NCBI GenBank assembly: GCA_938022165.1
Contig: CALIEI010000018.1
Span: 1 to 55,861 of the forward strand
DNA length: 55,861 nucleotides
Reading direction: 5' to 3'
Source: an uncultured Saprospiraceae bacterium
GTDB lineage: Bacteria; Bacteroidota; Bacteroidia; Chitinophagales; Saprospiraceae
Made by a program: the position numbers and the translations under genes. Shown piece after piece: positions 35,523 through 43,812 of this stretch. The notes beneath the pieces were generated by a model. That model was given only the letters and a program-made list of their open reading frames with translations. It was not told where the DNA came from and did not search any database. Within the stretch, counting starts at the first letter, position 1. Each line of letters begins with the position of its first letter.

Positions 35523-36621
35523 ACATTTCTACTTTACCCTGTACTACTGAAAATTCAATATGTGGCTTATCGACTTGTGAAATTATACTATTTATTCTAT
35601 CTCTATCTGTATCTGTTATAAAAACTTGTCCAAAAGTATCTTCTTGTAATAGCTGCATTACTTTTGCTACTCGTTCAGCGTCTAATTTATCAAAGATATC
35701 ATCAAGTAGTAGTATCGGCTTAATATTTTTCCTTCTTCGCAGAAATTCATATTGCGCCATTTTTAAGCTTATCAAGAAAGATTTTCTCTGACCCTGAGAT
35801 GCAATTTTTTTCAAAGCTTTACCTCCAAAATCGAATACCAAGTCATCGCGGTGAATTCCAGTAGAGGTATGTTCTAAATAGTAGTCTTTTTCAAAGTTAG
35901 CCTTCAACAATTCGCTATAATCTTGATCATTAATTTGACTCCTGTATCTAATATCAACCGGCTCTGTTCCATCTGATATAACAACATAGAATCCTTTGAA
36001 TACAGGCAGAAAGGCTTCTAAAAATTCAGTTCTCTTCTTATGGATATAATGACAAGAAGGGACCAACTGTGTATCATATGTATTGATAAGCAATCGATCT
36101 GGTTGATTCGCTTTTCTTATTTTCTTTAAGGCAGCGTTCCTTTGCTTTATGAGTAAATTGTAGCTTAATAAATGTTGTAAATAAACAGGATCGTCTTGAC
36201 ATAAAACATTATCGATAAATCGACGCCTCGTTTCTCCACTATCTAAAATGAGTTTTATATCATCAGGTGCAATCATAACAATAGGGAAAGTCCCGATATG
36301 CTCAGCCATTTTTTCATAAGGAACTTTATTTTTCTCAACTATTTTTTTCTTACTATTTTGATACTTAACTACTATAGAAATATCGCTATCGACTCGCTTT
36401 ATCGAGGATTCCAAACGATAGAAGTTCTCTTCATTCTTCACGATTTGACGATCTGAAACTCCAAAATATGATTTGGTCATACAGATAGCATATATAGAGT
36501 CTAGGAGATTGGTCTTCCCTGAACCATTCAAGCCAATAAAGCAGTTCAGTCCTTCAGAGAAATCCAACTTTGCTAATGCGTAGTTTTTAAAATTAGTGAG
36601 TTTTATATCCTTGAGAAACAA
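35509..36621 (-). CDS. recF: DNA replication and repair protein RecF
   Basis: ABC-type ATPase that loads RecA at gaps. Walker A GLNGSGKTNLLDSIY near 29-43, the ABC signature SQGQRKSFLISLKMAQ near 270, and Walker B LLLDDIFDKLD near 305. Length 370 is normal. The start is TTG at 36621 (MFLKDIKLTNFKNY), and the position of the Walker loop relative to it is right. The 3' end overlaps the DciA-like gene. Confidence 0.95.
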   Translation of the reverse strand: MFLKDIKLTNFKNYALAKLDFSEGLNCFIGLNGSGKTNLLDSIYAICMTKSYFGVSDRQIVKNEENFYRLESSIKRVDSDISIVVKYQNSKKKIVEKNKVPYEKMAEHIGTFPIVMIAPDDIKLILDSGETRRRFIDNVLCQDDPVYLQHLLSYNLLIKQRNAALKKIRKANQPDRLLINTYDTQLVPSCHYIHKKRTEFLEAFLPVFKGFYVVISDGTEPVDIRYRSQINDQDYSELLKANFEKDYYLEHTSTGIHRDDLVFDFGGKALKKIASQGQRKSFLISLKMAQYEFLRRRKNIKPILLLDDIFDKLDAERVAKVMQLLQEDTFGQVFITDTDRDRINSIISQVDKPHIEFSVVQGKVEMYEPA

Positions 36622-36849
36622 GTAGGTATGATTTAAATTATTTGATTATCTGCTGTAAATCATGAAATATAGTCACAATACTCCTAGATTTCATACAATT
36701 CTTTCACCTTTATTTTAATTAATGCGTTTATTGAAGTAGCGTGATTCCGATAAGTTATCTACCAATGATGCGATAATTAATAGCTACAATGTATATCTAG
36801 GACTTTGAAGGAATCATTTTATGCGCTATCTTGCGCAAAAGAATAAAAT

Positions 36850-37872
36850 ATGGCTACTGTGGCAACAAACAAAAAAACAGCTAAAAAGGCTAAAATATCA
36901 AAGGAAACCTACAAAGAATGGTACACTTTGATGCTTCGGATAAGAAAATTTGAAGAGAGAGCACTGATGATGTATGGTCAACAAAAAATCCGAGGATTTT
37001 GCCACGTTTACATAGGGCAAGAGGCGGTAGCAGCAGGAATTGAGTCCGCACTTACCAAAGATGATGCTATTGTTACTGCTTATAGACAGCATGGTATAGC
37101 ATTAGGTAGAGGCGTTCCGGCTGACAAAGCAATGGCTGAGCTATACGGCAAAGAAACAGGAATCAACAAAGGCAAAGGAGGCTCTATGCACTTCTTTTCT
37201 AAGGAAGATAAATATTTTGGAGGTAATGGCATAGTTGGAGCACAAATTCCAATAGGTGCAGGTATCGCATTTGCTGAAAAGTATAAAGGAACTGACAACC
37301 TATGTGTGACTATGTTTGGTGACGGTGCAGCACGTCAAGGCGCATTGCATGAAGCTTTTAACATGTCTATGACTTGGAAGTTGCCAGTGTTGTTTATCTG
37401 TGAGAATAATCAATATGCAATGGGTACTTCTGTAGAAAGAACTTCTAATGTATTGGATATTTACAAATTAGGTCTTGGTTATGAAATGCCATGTGAACCA
37501 GTAGATGGAATGGATCCAGAAGCAGTACACAATGCGATTAGTAAAGCTGCTGATCACATAAGATCTGGTAAAGGCCCATATTTCCTTGAGATCAAAACTT
37601 ATAGATATAAAGGTCACTCTGTTTCAGATCCTGCTAAGTACAGAACTAAAGAAGAGGTAAAGGAGTACAAGGATAAGGATCCAATAAATATTCTAGAGAA
37701 GAAAATGATCAGTGAAAAGTATAGTACTGAAGCAGAAATCAAACAGATAAAAGCTGATGTAAAAGCTGAAGTTGAAGCTGCTGTAGAATTTGCTGAAAAC
37801 TCTTCTTACCCTGACGCCAGTGAATTATATACGGACAATTATCTTCAAGAAGATTATCCTTTCTTGACCTAG
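36850..37872 (+). CDS. pdhA: Pyruvate dehydrogenase E1 component, alpha subunit
   Basis: ThDP-binding subunit that decarboxylates pyruvate. RKFEERALMMYGQQKIRGF and GQEAVAAGIESAL start the family core; YRQHG and GGSMHFF follow; the ThDP/Mg site is GDGAARQG followed by ENNQYAMGT about 40 residues later, and RYKGHSVSDPAKYRTKEEV carries the regulated loop. A charged 20-residue tail-like N-terminus (KKTAKKAKI) precedes the core. The beta and E2 subunits are not in the window. Ends with a bidirectional terminator. Confidence 0.95.
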   Translation: MATVATNKKTAKKAKISKETYKEWYTLMLRIRKFEERALMMYGQQKIRGFCHVYIGQEAVAAGIESALTKDDAIVTAYRQHGIALGRGVPADKAMAELYGKETGINKGKGGSMHFFSKEDKYFGGNGIVGAQIPIGAGIAFAEKYKGTDNLCVTMFGDGAARQGALHEAFNMSMTWKLPVLFICENNQYAMGTSVERTSNVLDIYKLGLGYEMPCEPVDGMDPEAVHNAISKAADHIRSGKGPYFLEIKTYRYKGHSVSDPAKYRTKEEVKEYKDKDPINILEKKMISEKYSTEAEIKQIKADVKAEVEAAVEFAENSSYPDASELYTDNYLQEDYPFLT

Positions 37873-37890
37873 CATTCATAATAGTGAAAT

Positions 37891-37927
37891 AAAAAAGGCG
37901 AGCTTCAAATGAAACTCGCCTTTTTTT
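37891..37927. terminator. Bidirectional hairpin terminator after pdhA
   Basis: AAAAAAGGCGAG and CTCGCCTTTTTTT flank a loop that contains an inner TT/AA pair. Poly-T follows on both strands; it separates the convergent pdhA and P-domain genes. Confidence 0.85.
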
Positions 37928-37951
37928 ATTTTAGATACCTTTCTAATTCAA

Positions 37952-38899
37952 TCAAGGTGTATAGTTAGCTACTGCTTCCTTAGCAAATTCACGAATTTGA
38001 TCAATATTAATATCCTTCATTTCTACTTTAGCGTTCTCAAATACCTCCTTTATTTTGTTTGGAGTCGAGCTAGCTAATTTTGAGTAAGAATTGATACCAG
38101 CATTATTCAAAGCCTGTTGAGCTGAGGAGTTAATGCCTTTTATCCCTGTCAAACTATCAATTGGATGATAATCCATGAATAGCTTCCACTTACGTAGTTT
38201 ACCTACCTTAGTATTCCCATCAGAGTCTAATACAGAAAGCTTCCAATTTCCATTGGTTCGCTCTCCAGTCAATCCTTTAGTTGCTTGAATATCATACGTC
38301 TTAGAAACCCATCTACCCTCTCCACCTTTGTCGTGTAGTGTAATGGATTTACCAGAAGGAGAAGAAAGCTTAACTACTAAGTCTTTCGTGTTTGGATGAT
38401 CTATATCTACCAAAACTTTCATAGCATTCACCGTTCCGTTAAATCGACACAATTGGTTACTAACTAAAGTTTCTGTATTTGAGTTCTTAGTATAAATCTC
38501 ATTAGGGCAGTTAGCGCCAGGCTTACAATCCATATTTAAAGACCAACTATTCAATACTGAAACATTCTTATTAGAGTGACTCTTAGTAACAAGTCTCCAT
38601 CTTCCTTTAGAAGAGACTCCTTGCATTCCATCAAATGCTGCTCCAGAGAACGTCTTCTTCCATGGTGCTGGAGCAACTGAAGCCGTATTATTATTTTGCT
38701 TCGCTTGTAGTGTTACCCTTTTTCCATTTGGTCCAACTAGTTCTAGTTGAAGGTCATTTGGATTGGCATTTTTGATATCAACATCAACAGATATGCTGTT
38801 GACATTGCCTTCCTTTATAACTTCAAGTGAAGACTCTAAACCGTTGTGGTCACTCGGAATACGAGTATTTACCTTCACTTCTTTATGTAATCTAAACAT
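37952..38899 (-). CDS. Double P-domain protein with degenerate HhH tail, no signal peptide
   Basis: Two copies of the proprotein-convertase P (Homo B) jelly-roll: the first at about 12-125 (LQLELVGPNGKRVTLQ, GRWRLVTKSHSNKNVSVLNSW), the second at about 140-245 (DLVVKLSSPSGKSITLHDKGG, NGNWKLSVLDSDGNTKVGKLRKW). P domains normally sit on secreted proteases; here there is neither protease nor signal peptide (MFRLHKEVKVN). The C-terminal 65 residues (GIKGINSSAQQALNNAGINS) look like a worn version of the helix-hairpin-helix tail of the next two genes. Last of four same-strand genes. Confidence 0.75.
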   Translation of the reverse strand: MFRLHKEVKVNTRIPSDHNGLESSLEVIKEGNVNSISVDVDIKNANPNDLQLELVGPNGKRVTLQAKQNNNTASVAPAPWKKTFSGAAFDGMQGVSSKGRWRLVTKSHSNKNVSVLNSWSLNMDCKPGANCPNEIYTKNSNTETLVSNQLCRFNGTVNAMKVLVDIDHPNTKDLVVKLSSPSGKSITLHDKGGEGRWVSKTYDIQATKGLTGERTNGNWKLSVLDSDGNTKVGKLRKWKLFMDYHPIDSLTGIKGINSSAQQALNNAGINSYSKLASSTPNKIKEVFENAKVEMKDINIDQIREFAKEAVANYTP

Positions 38900-38964
38900 G
38901 TAAGATGTTAATTTTTAAATTTAAAAATAATAGCTGCTTTTCATTGGCTTTCATTTCATGGAAA

Positions 38965-39942
38965 TTACTTCCCACCCATAAGCTCATCTTGCAGCTTTTC
39001 TAGCTTAGCCCATTCGTTATTATAAGCAAGATTAGATTGCTTTGGCCATGAACCTGGATCGTGCATTTTGAAACGAGACCCCGCATTGTCAAGTATGGTC
39101 TTTAAACGCTTATTTTCAGCATTCGCTAAATCCTTAAATGTTTCAATGCCGTCTCTGTTCAATAATTGTTCAATCTTTGGTCCGATTCCTTCAATTTTCT
39201 TTAGGTCATCTTTTTTGATAGACATAAACAACTTCCACTTGCGAAGTTTTCCAACTCTTGCATTACCCTCCGTATCTTGGACCGTAAGTTTCCAGTTACC
39301 ATTTGCAGGTTGACCTACAAGCGCCTTGGTAGCGTTATTTTCATAAGTAGTAGGACTAAACTGACCATTACCAGCTTTATCGTGCAATGTTATTGACTTA
39401 CCAGTTGGAGAAGATAAGTTTACTGTCAGATTCTTCTTGTTTGGATGATCAATATCAACCAAGACCCTCATAGCACCTACTGTGCCATTGTATTTACAGT
39501 GTTGAACACTATTCAGGGTTTCTTTATCAGCGTTCTTTGTAAATACCTCATTTGGACAATTTGCGTCAGACTTGCATCCAAAGTTTATTGACCAGTTGTT
39601 AAGAACACTTTTTGAGTTGTTAGCGTGATCTTTTGCGATCAACTTCCACTCTCCTCGAGAAGCAACTCCCATCATTGCTTTTAAATCATCACCTTTGTAA
39701 GTTTGCTTGAAAGTAGCAGCAGATCCACTATTACCCCCTTGCCCTTTTTTAAGCGTAACTGATTTTCCATTTGGCGCAACCAATTCTAACTGAAGATTAT
39801 TTGCAGAGGCATTTTTAATATTTACATCTACTGATATATTTTCAATATTGCCTTCTTTTAAAACTTGAACTGTAGAAGTTAGACCATTTTTATTTGCAGC
39901 AAGACTGCTATTCACTTTTACTTCTTTCTGTAATTTGAACAT
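38965..39942 (-). CDS. Double P-domain protein with HhH tail, no signal peptide
   Basis: Paralogue of the neighbour: P domains at about 12-122 (LQLELVAPNGKSVTLKKG) and 140-240 (SSPTGKSITLHDKAG, VGKLRKWKLFM), separated by a short cysteine-containing linker (CKSDANCPNE). The tail from about 244 to 325 reads KIEGIGPKIEQLLNRDGIET and ends in HDPGSWPKQSNLA and a Lys/Glu-rich helix. About 70 percent of the tail is identical to the end of the rod protein next door, while the P domains are found only in these two genes. Starts MFKLQKEVKVN without a secretion signal. Likely cytosolic if the sequence is taken at face value. Confidence 0.78.
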   Translation of the reverse strand: MFKLQKEVKVNSSLAANKNGLTSTVQVLKEGNIENISVDVNIKNASANNLQLELVAPNGKSVTLKKGQGGNSGSAATFKQTYKGDDLKAMMGVASRGEWKLIAKDHANNSKSVLNNWSINFGCKSDANCPNEVFTKNADKETLNSVQHCKYNGTVGAMRVLVDIDHPNKKNLTVNLSSPTGKSITLHDKAGNGQFSPTTYENNATKALVGQPANGNWKLTVQDTEGNARVGKLRKWKLFMSIKKDDLKKIEGIGPKIEQLLNRDGIETFKDLANAENKRLKTILDNAGSRFKMHDPGSWPKQSNLAYNNEWAKLEKLQDELMGGK

Positions 39943-40016
39943 AGGTATTCTTTTTAATGAAAATGAAAAAAAAAGCTATACAGCAGTGTTAACTACCGTA
40001 TAGCTATGATCTATTT

Positions 40017-42170
40017 TTATCTACCGCCTTGCAGTTTATCCTGTAACTTTTCGAGCTTTTTCCACTCCCCTTTTGCAGCAAGATTTGACTGCTTTGGCCA
40101 AGAACCTGGATCATGCATTCTAAATCTAGATCCAGCCTCATCCAAAATCTTTCTTAAGCGAGTTTGCTTAGCTGCGGCAAGTTGCTTGAATGTTTTGATG
40201 CCATCTTTGTTGAGCAATTGCTCAATTTTTGGCCCAATTCCCTCAACCTTTTTCAAGTCATCTTTCTGAGATGCTACTGCTACTGCTTTTTTAGGTGCTG
40301 CTTTCTTCTTAGGAGCTGCTTTTTTGGTAACGGTAGCTTTTTTAGCAACTGGCTTTTTCTTAGCTGTTGTCTTACGTTTGCCACCTTTTACTTCTCTTCG
40401 TTCCACTACTTTAGCATCTTTAGTCGTTCTTGTTTCACCAATAACAGACTTAGACACTTCAACAGTGTTCATATTCATCATCATACTCTTAAGCGAGTCA
40501 AAATCAATTCCTTTAACAACCTCAACCTCTTTTACGATTTCGATTGGCACCTCCTTGATCACTTCAATCTCCTTGATGATTTCAACTTCCTTAGGTTTCT
40601 TAGCAAGTTCTTTTTCAAGACGCTTGTTATCTTTCTGAAGAGCAGAAGTCTTAGAGTCAAGGTCTTTGTACTTAGCTTTCCACTTGTCAAGCTCCTTATT
40701 GTTAACTACTTCTTTAGTAACAATCTTTTCGACTTCAACTTTAACAGGAACCTCTTTAGTTACAATTTTTTCTACCTCCTTGATCACCTCTACTTCAACC
40801 TTCTTCTCTACTATCTTTTCCACAGGTACCTCTACCATCTTTTCAACGATCTTTTCGATCTCAATCTCTTTAATCACCTCTACTGGCACTTCCTTAGTAA
40901 CAATCTTTTCGACCTCCTTAATTACTTCTACAGGTACTTCTACCTTCTTTTCTACAATCTTTTCTACTTCTTTAGGCTTTTTAGCTAAATCAGCAGTTAG
41001 GCTTGCAATTTGAGTTTTGAAGTTTACTGTATCGTTATCAAGTTTTGCAATCTTGTTATTCACTCCATTATATTGATTTTCAAGATCGGAGTACTTCTTT
41101 CTCCACCTATTCACTTCATCTTCATTGACTACTTCCTTAATAACCTCAACTGGAACTTCTACTTTCTTTTCAACGATCTTCTCTACCTCTACTTCAACCT
41201 CAACCTGCTTGATTACTTCTACAGGAACTTCTACTTTCTTTTCGACGATCTTTTCTACCTCTACTTCCTTGATTACTTCTACCGGTACTTCTACTATCTT
41301 TTCGACGATCTTCTCTACTTCAACTTCTACCATTTTTTCAACGATCTTCTCAATCTCAATCTCCTTGATCACTTCAAATGGAACTTCTTTAGTGACAATC
41401 TTTTCCACCTCGACCTCTTTGATCACCTCGACCTCTTTGATCACCTCGACAGGTACTTCTTTAGTGACAATCTTTTCCACCTCTACCTCTTTGATCACTT
41501 CCACCTCTTTGATCACCTCGACAGGTACTTCTTTAGTAACTATCTTTTCTACCTCCTTGATCACTTCAACTGGCACTTCTACCTTCTTCTCTACTATCTT
41601 TTCTACCTCTTTTAGTACTTCTACAGGTACTTCCACTTTCTTCTCAACAATCTTTTCTACCTCTTTAATGACTTCTACCTCCTTAATAACTTCAACAGGC
41701 TTCTCAACGATCTTTTCTACCTCTTTAATGACCTCTACCTCTTTAATTACTTCTACCTCTTTTGGCTTCTTAGCCAAATCAGCGGTAAGCGCAGCTATTT
41801 GTGTTTTCCAACTTGCACTTGTTGTATTCAAGTCAGAAAATTTAAGGTTTAATGATTTATTGTTATTTTCAAGATCCGCATATTTTTTCTTCCAACGATT
41901 CACTTCGTCTTCGTTGACTACTTCTTTTACGACTTCTACTTCCTTGATAACCTCTACCTCCTTAGTAACGATTTTTTCGATAGGTACATCTACTGGTTTG
42001 CTCAATAGACTCACTCCTTCGATTTCTTTCACTACCTCTACAGGTACTTCAACAATCTTATCTTGATATACTAATTTATCTTTAGGTCGCTTTAATAACC
42101 AACCTATCCAACCTCCTAAAAGGCCTAATAATCCCCCAAATAATAATGGTAACCAAAAACACCATCCCAT
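40017..42170 (-). CDS. Membrane-anchored VEVIKEVEKIVEK-repeat rod protein with HhH tail
   Basis: 717 residues in a clear order: one membrane helix (about 4-26) followed by KRPKDK, so the rest should be cytosolic by the positive-inside rule; charged repeat blocks at about 35-85, 138-347 and 401-487 made of units such as VEVPVEVIKEVEKIV; three similar coiled-coil modules starting V(V)NEDEVNRWxKKYxDLE at about 86, 348 and (as NKELDKWKAKYKDLD) 488; a Lys/Ala-rich histone-like linker at about 595-636; and a helix-hairpin-helix tail from 637 (KVEGIGPKIEQLLNKDGIKT) ending in LQGGR. The tail is shared with the P-domain gene. A known function is not apparent. The repeat DNA makes long but spurious open frames on the opposite strand. 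Confidence 0.8.
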   Translation of the reverse strand: MGWCFWLPLLFGGLLGLLGGWIGWLLKRPKDKLVYQDKIVEVPVEVVKEIEGVSLLSKPVDVPIEKIVTKEVEVIKEVEVVKEVVNEDEVNRWKKKYADLENNNKSLNLKFSDLNTTSASWKTQIAALTADLAKKPKEVEVIKEVEVIKEVEKIVEKPVEVIKEVEVIKEVEKIVEKKVEVPVEVLKEVEKIVEKKVEVPVEVIKEVEKIVTKEVPVEVIKEVEVIKEVEVEKIVTKEVPVEVIKEVEVIKEVEVEKIVTKEVPFEVIKEIEIEKIVEKMVEVEVEKIVEKIVEVPVEVIKEVEVEKIVEKKVEVPVEVIKQVEVEVEVEKIVEKKVEVPVEVIKEVVNEDEVNRWRKKYSDLENQYNGVNNKIAKLDNDTVNFKTQIASLTADLAKKPKEVEKIVEKKVEVPVEVIKEVEKIVTKEVPVEVIKEIEIEKIVEKMVEVPVEKIVEKKVEVEVIKEVEKIVTKEVPVKVEVEKIVTKEVVNNKELDKWKAKYKDLDSKTSALQKDNKRLEKELAKKPKEVEIIKEIEVIKEVPIEIVKEVEVVKGIDFDSLKSMMMNMNTVEVSKSVIGETRTTKDAKVVERREVKGGKRKTTAKKKPVAKKATVTKKAAPKKKAAPKKAVAVASQKDDLKKVEGIGPKIEQLLNKDGIKTFKQLAAAKQTRLRKILDEAGSRFRMHDPGSWPKQSNLAAKGEWKKLEKLQDKLQGGR
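40710..42068. repeat. Internal tandem repeat DNA of the rod gene
   Basis: Degenerate repeats encoding VEVIKEVEKIVEK-type units lie at about 41916-42068, 41130-41759 and 40710-40970, separated by two non-repeat modules. On the + strand they read as runs of ATCACTTC, ACCTCTTT and ATCTTTTC. The variation in codons and units means that gains and losses by slippage are likely. Confidence 0.8.
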
Positions 42171-42201
42171 ATTTATATATTTTTTTTTAAGTTAGTTAAT
42201 T

Positions 42202-43125
42202 TTATTTATTCAATCTGATTTCTACACGTCTGTTCTTTGCTAAGCCAGCAGCTGTGTTTGTGTTATCGATTGGTCTCTCCTCTCCGTAGCCAACTACATT
42301 CATTCTACTAGTAGGTATTCCATAACGTTTTGACAGTTGCTCAGAGGCAAATTTTGCTCTCCCTTTAGAAAGGCGCTTATTGTAGGCAGCATCTCCTCTT
42401 TTATCTGTGTGACCTGATACTTGAAGTCTTGCGCTTGGTGTAGCGTCCATATAAGCCTTGATATCTTTCATATCTTGCTTATCCTTGGAAGAGAGATTTA
42501 ATTCATCTTTGTTAGTCGCGAAATAAATAATCATATCTTTTCCAACTAATGCACTACCGGCAGCAACAGCTGGTGCAGCTCCAGCAATAAAGGAAGTAGC
42601 TGATCTTGCGACAGCATTTGCTCTTCCAGCTTGTGGATAAAATGTGAAATATGCTCCTCTTTGCAGGGTATCCCTTCTAAAAAGATCTTCTCTAAGAATT
42701 CTTCCCTCAGTATTAATCTGATTGGCCGCAACACCTTGACTAATAAGGTTTGACTTGATATCATTGGCACGAGCTAACCCTAAGTTTCCAGCATTTCCAC
42801 TGTATTTTTCAGTTTCAGAGTATAGACCTGTTACTGTAAGTGCTCTGTCTTTATTCGTTTTTAAGTAATTTACAGTACTATCAATTGTTGACTTAAAACT
42901 ACCTGTAGTTCCTGGAATAAAGTTAAATGCGTTTCTTTTAAATCTGTAATACTGATCAGATCTAGTTTTGAAAGTCTTTCCATCATCAAATGCCCAAATT
43001 CCATTAGAGGTCGTAGCTGCTGCTACAGGCGCTACTCCACAAAAGGTGTTTGCTATATAGCGCGCACCTAGGAACAAAAAAGCAAGAAAGAGTAGGATGA
43101 GTATTATAATTAATGGCCTATTCAT
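42202..43125 (-). CDS. OmpA-domain protein with N-terminal membrane anchor
   Basis: A hydrophobic segment (about 5-28) after MNR, then a periplasmic part. The C-terminal OmpA domain (about 196-307) has IIYFATNKDELN, QVSGHTDKRGDAAYNKRLSKGRA and MNVVGYGEERPI plus RRVEIRL, which hold the Asp and Arg that bind peptidoglycan diaminopimelate. The region about 60-165 (SFKSTIDSTVNYLKTNKDRA, YSGNAGNLGLARANDIKSNL) looks like a second, worn OmpA-like domain. First gene of the four-gene cluster and 31 bases from the rod gene. Confidence 0.87.
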   Translation of the reverse strand: MNRPLIIILILLFLAFLFLGARYIANTFCGVAPVAAATTSNGIWAFDDGKTFKTRSDQYYRFKRNAFNFIPGTTGSFKSTIDSTVNYLKTNKDRALTVTGLYSETEKYSGNAGNLGLARANDIKSNLISQGVAANQINTEGRILREDLFRRDTLQRGAYFTFYPQAGRANAVARSATSFIAGAAPAVAAGSALVGKDMIIYFATNKDELNLSSKDKQDMKDIKAYMDATPSARLQVSGHTDKRGDAAYNKRLSKGRAKFASEQLSKRYGIPTSRMNVVGYGEERPIDNTNTAAGLAKNRRVEIRLNK

Positions 43126-43524
43126 CTTCGTTTTGAATATTTAAAAGTTAAAAAATAAGTGGATTATAAAATGTATTCGCTTGAAAAGCAAGATAAGATA
43201 TAGCTAATATAATGACAATCTATTAATTACCAACTCTGACAAAGCATAAATATTAATTATTTCAGAAGAGAAATAGTTAGTTTTTACTTTTTAAACGGTA
43301 TCTGTACTGACTATCCTTAATAGGCTTATCGGTCTTGCTTGTTAACACTTTTATGACGGTGAAAATGTCGTGAAGTATCTATATTATATCACAAATAAAT
43401 GATACTGAACAACCTAAAACATACACGTAAGAAAATAAAAATATAAATCAATGAATAACAATATTCTACAAAAACTTAATTTTAATATATATTAATTAAA
43501 ATTTTGATATTTATTTTTAGTCTA
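43126..43524. other. AT-rich intergenic region
   Basis: About 400 bases upstream of the OmpA gene with no gene or hairpin that I can support. It should contain the promoter of the four-gene cluster, but no clear TAnnTTTG is visible on the minus strand. Confidence 0.4.
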
Positions 43525-43609
43525 GCCGTGAAAAGGTAAAGCAATAGCTGAAGTGTGTGCAAAGTTTAGCTAGATGCCGACACCGAGATGACTGAGTGTT
43601 GAGAGGTAT

Positions 43610-43658
43610 TTTGGTCCACTGGACCAAATTAACGAAGGAATTGCTGCAGATATGCAGC
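43610..43658. repeat. Two adjacent palindromes in intergenic sequence
   Basis: TTTGGTCCA and TGGACCAAA (43610-43628) pair around one base, and GCTGCA/TGCAGC (43643-43658) around four. They lie in a 160-base, slightly GC-richer block. No T tract follows. Confidence 0.5.
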
Positions 43659-43692
43659 AGCATGAAAGGACTGTAATAAGAATCAGAAAAAC

Positions 43693-43796
43693 AAATCAAC
43701 AGGCTAACAGGCTAACAGGCTAACAGGCTAACAGGCTAACAGACTAACAGACTAACAGATTACCAAATTAACAAATCAACAAACCAACAGATCAAC
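43693..43796. repeat. Tandem array of 13 units of 8 nt (ARRYYAAC)
   Basis: The bases can be cut into thirteen exact 8-mers: AAATCAAC, five copies of AGGCTAAC, two of AGACTAAC, AGATTACC, AAATTAAC, AAATCAAC, AAACCAAC and AGATCAAC. It lies 16 bases after the stop codon of the FG-GAP gene (minus strand), with the unit diverging on both sides of the five perfect copies. It is too short and lacks spacers for CRISPR. Confidence 0.8.
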
Positions 43797-43812
43797 AACA
43801 CCGTTTCAGAAC

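Noticed and set aside
40164-40988. 274-codon + strand frame
   Set aside because: Also antisense to the rod gene; composition of Phe, Leu, Asn and Tyr comes from the complement of Lys/Glu codons.
41125-42066. Long + strand frame across the rod gene, rich in Thr, Ser and Phe
   Set aside because: It is the reverse reading of the VEK repeats (MTTSLITSTGTST pattern) and exists only because the repeat unit lacks stops on that strand.
43517-43699. 60-codon minus-strand frame in the gap
   Set aside because: Covers the two palindromes, has no recognisable motif and no promoter element.
43693-43796. CRISPR array
   Set aside because: Units are 8 nt with no spacers; it is a simple tandem repeat and no cas gene is near.
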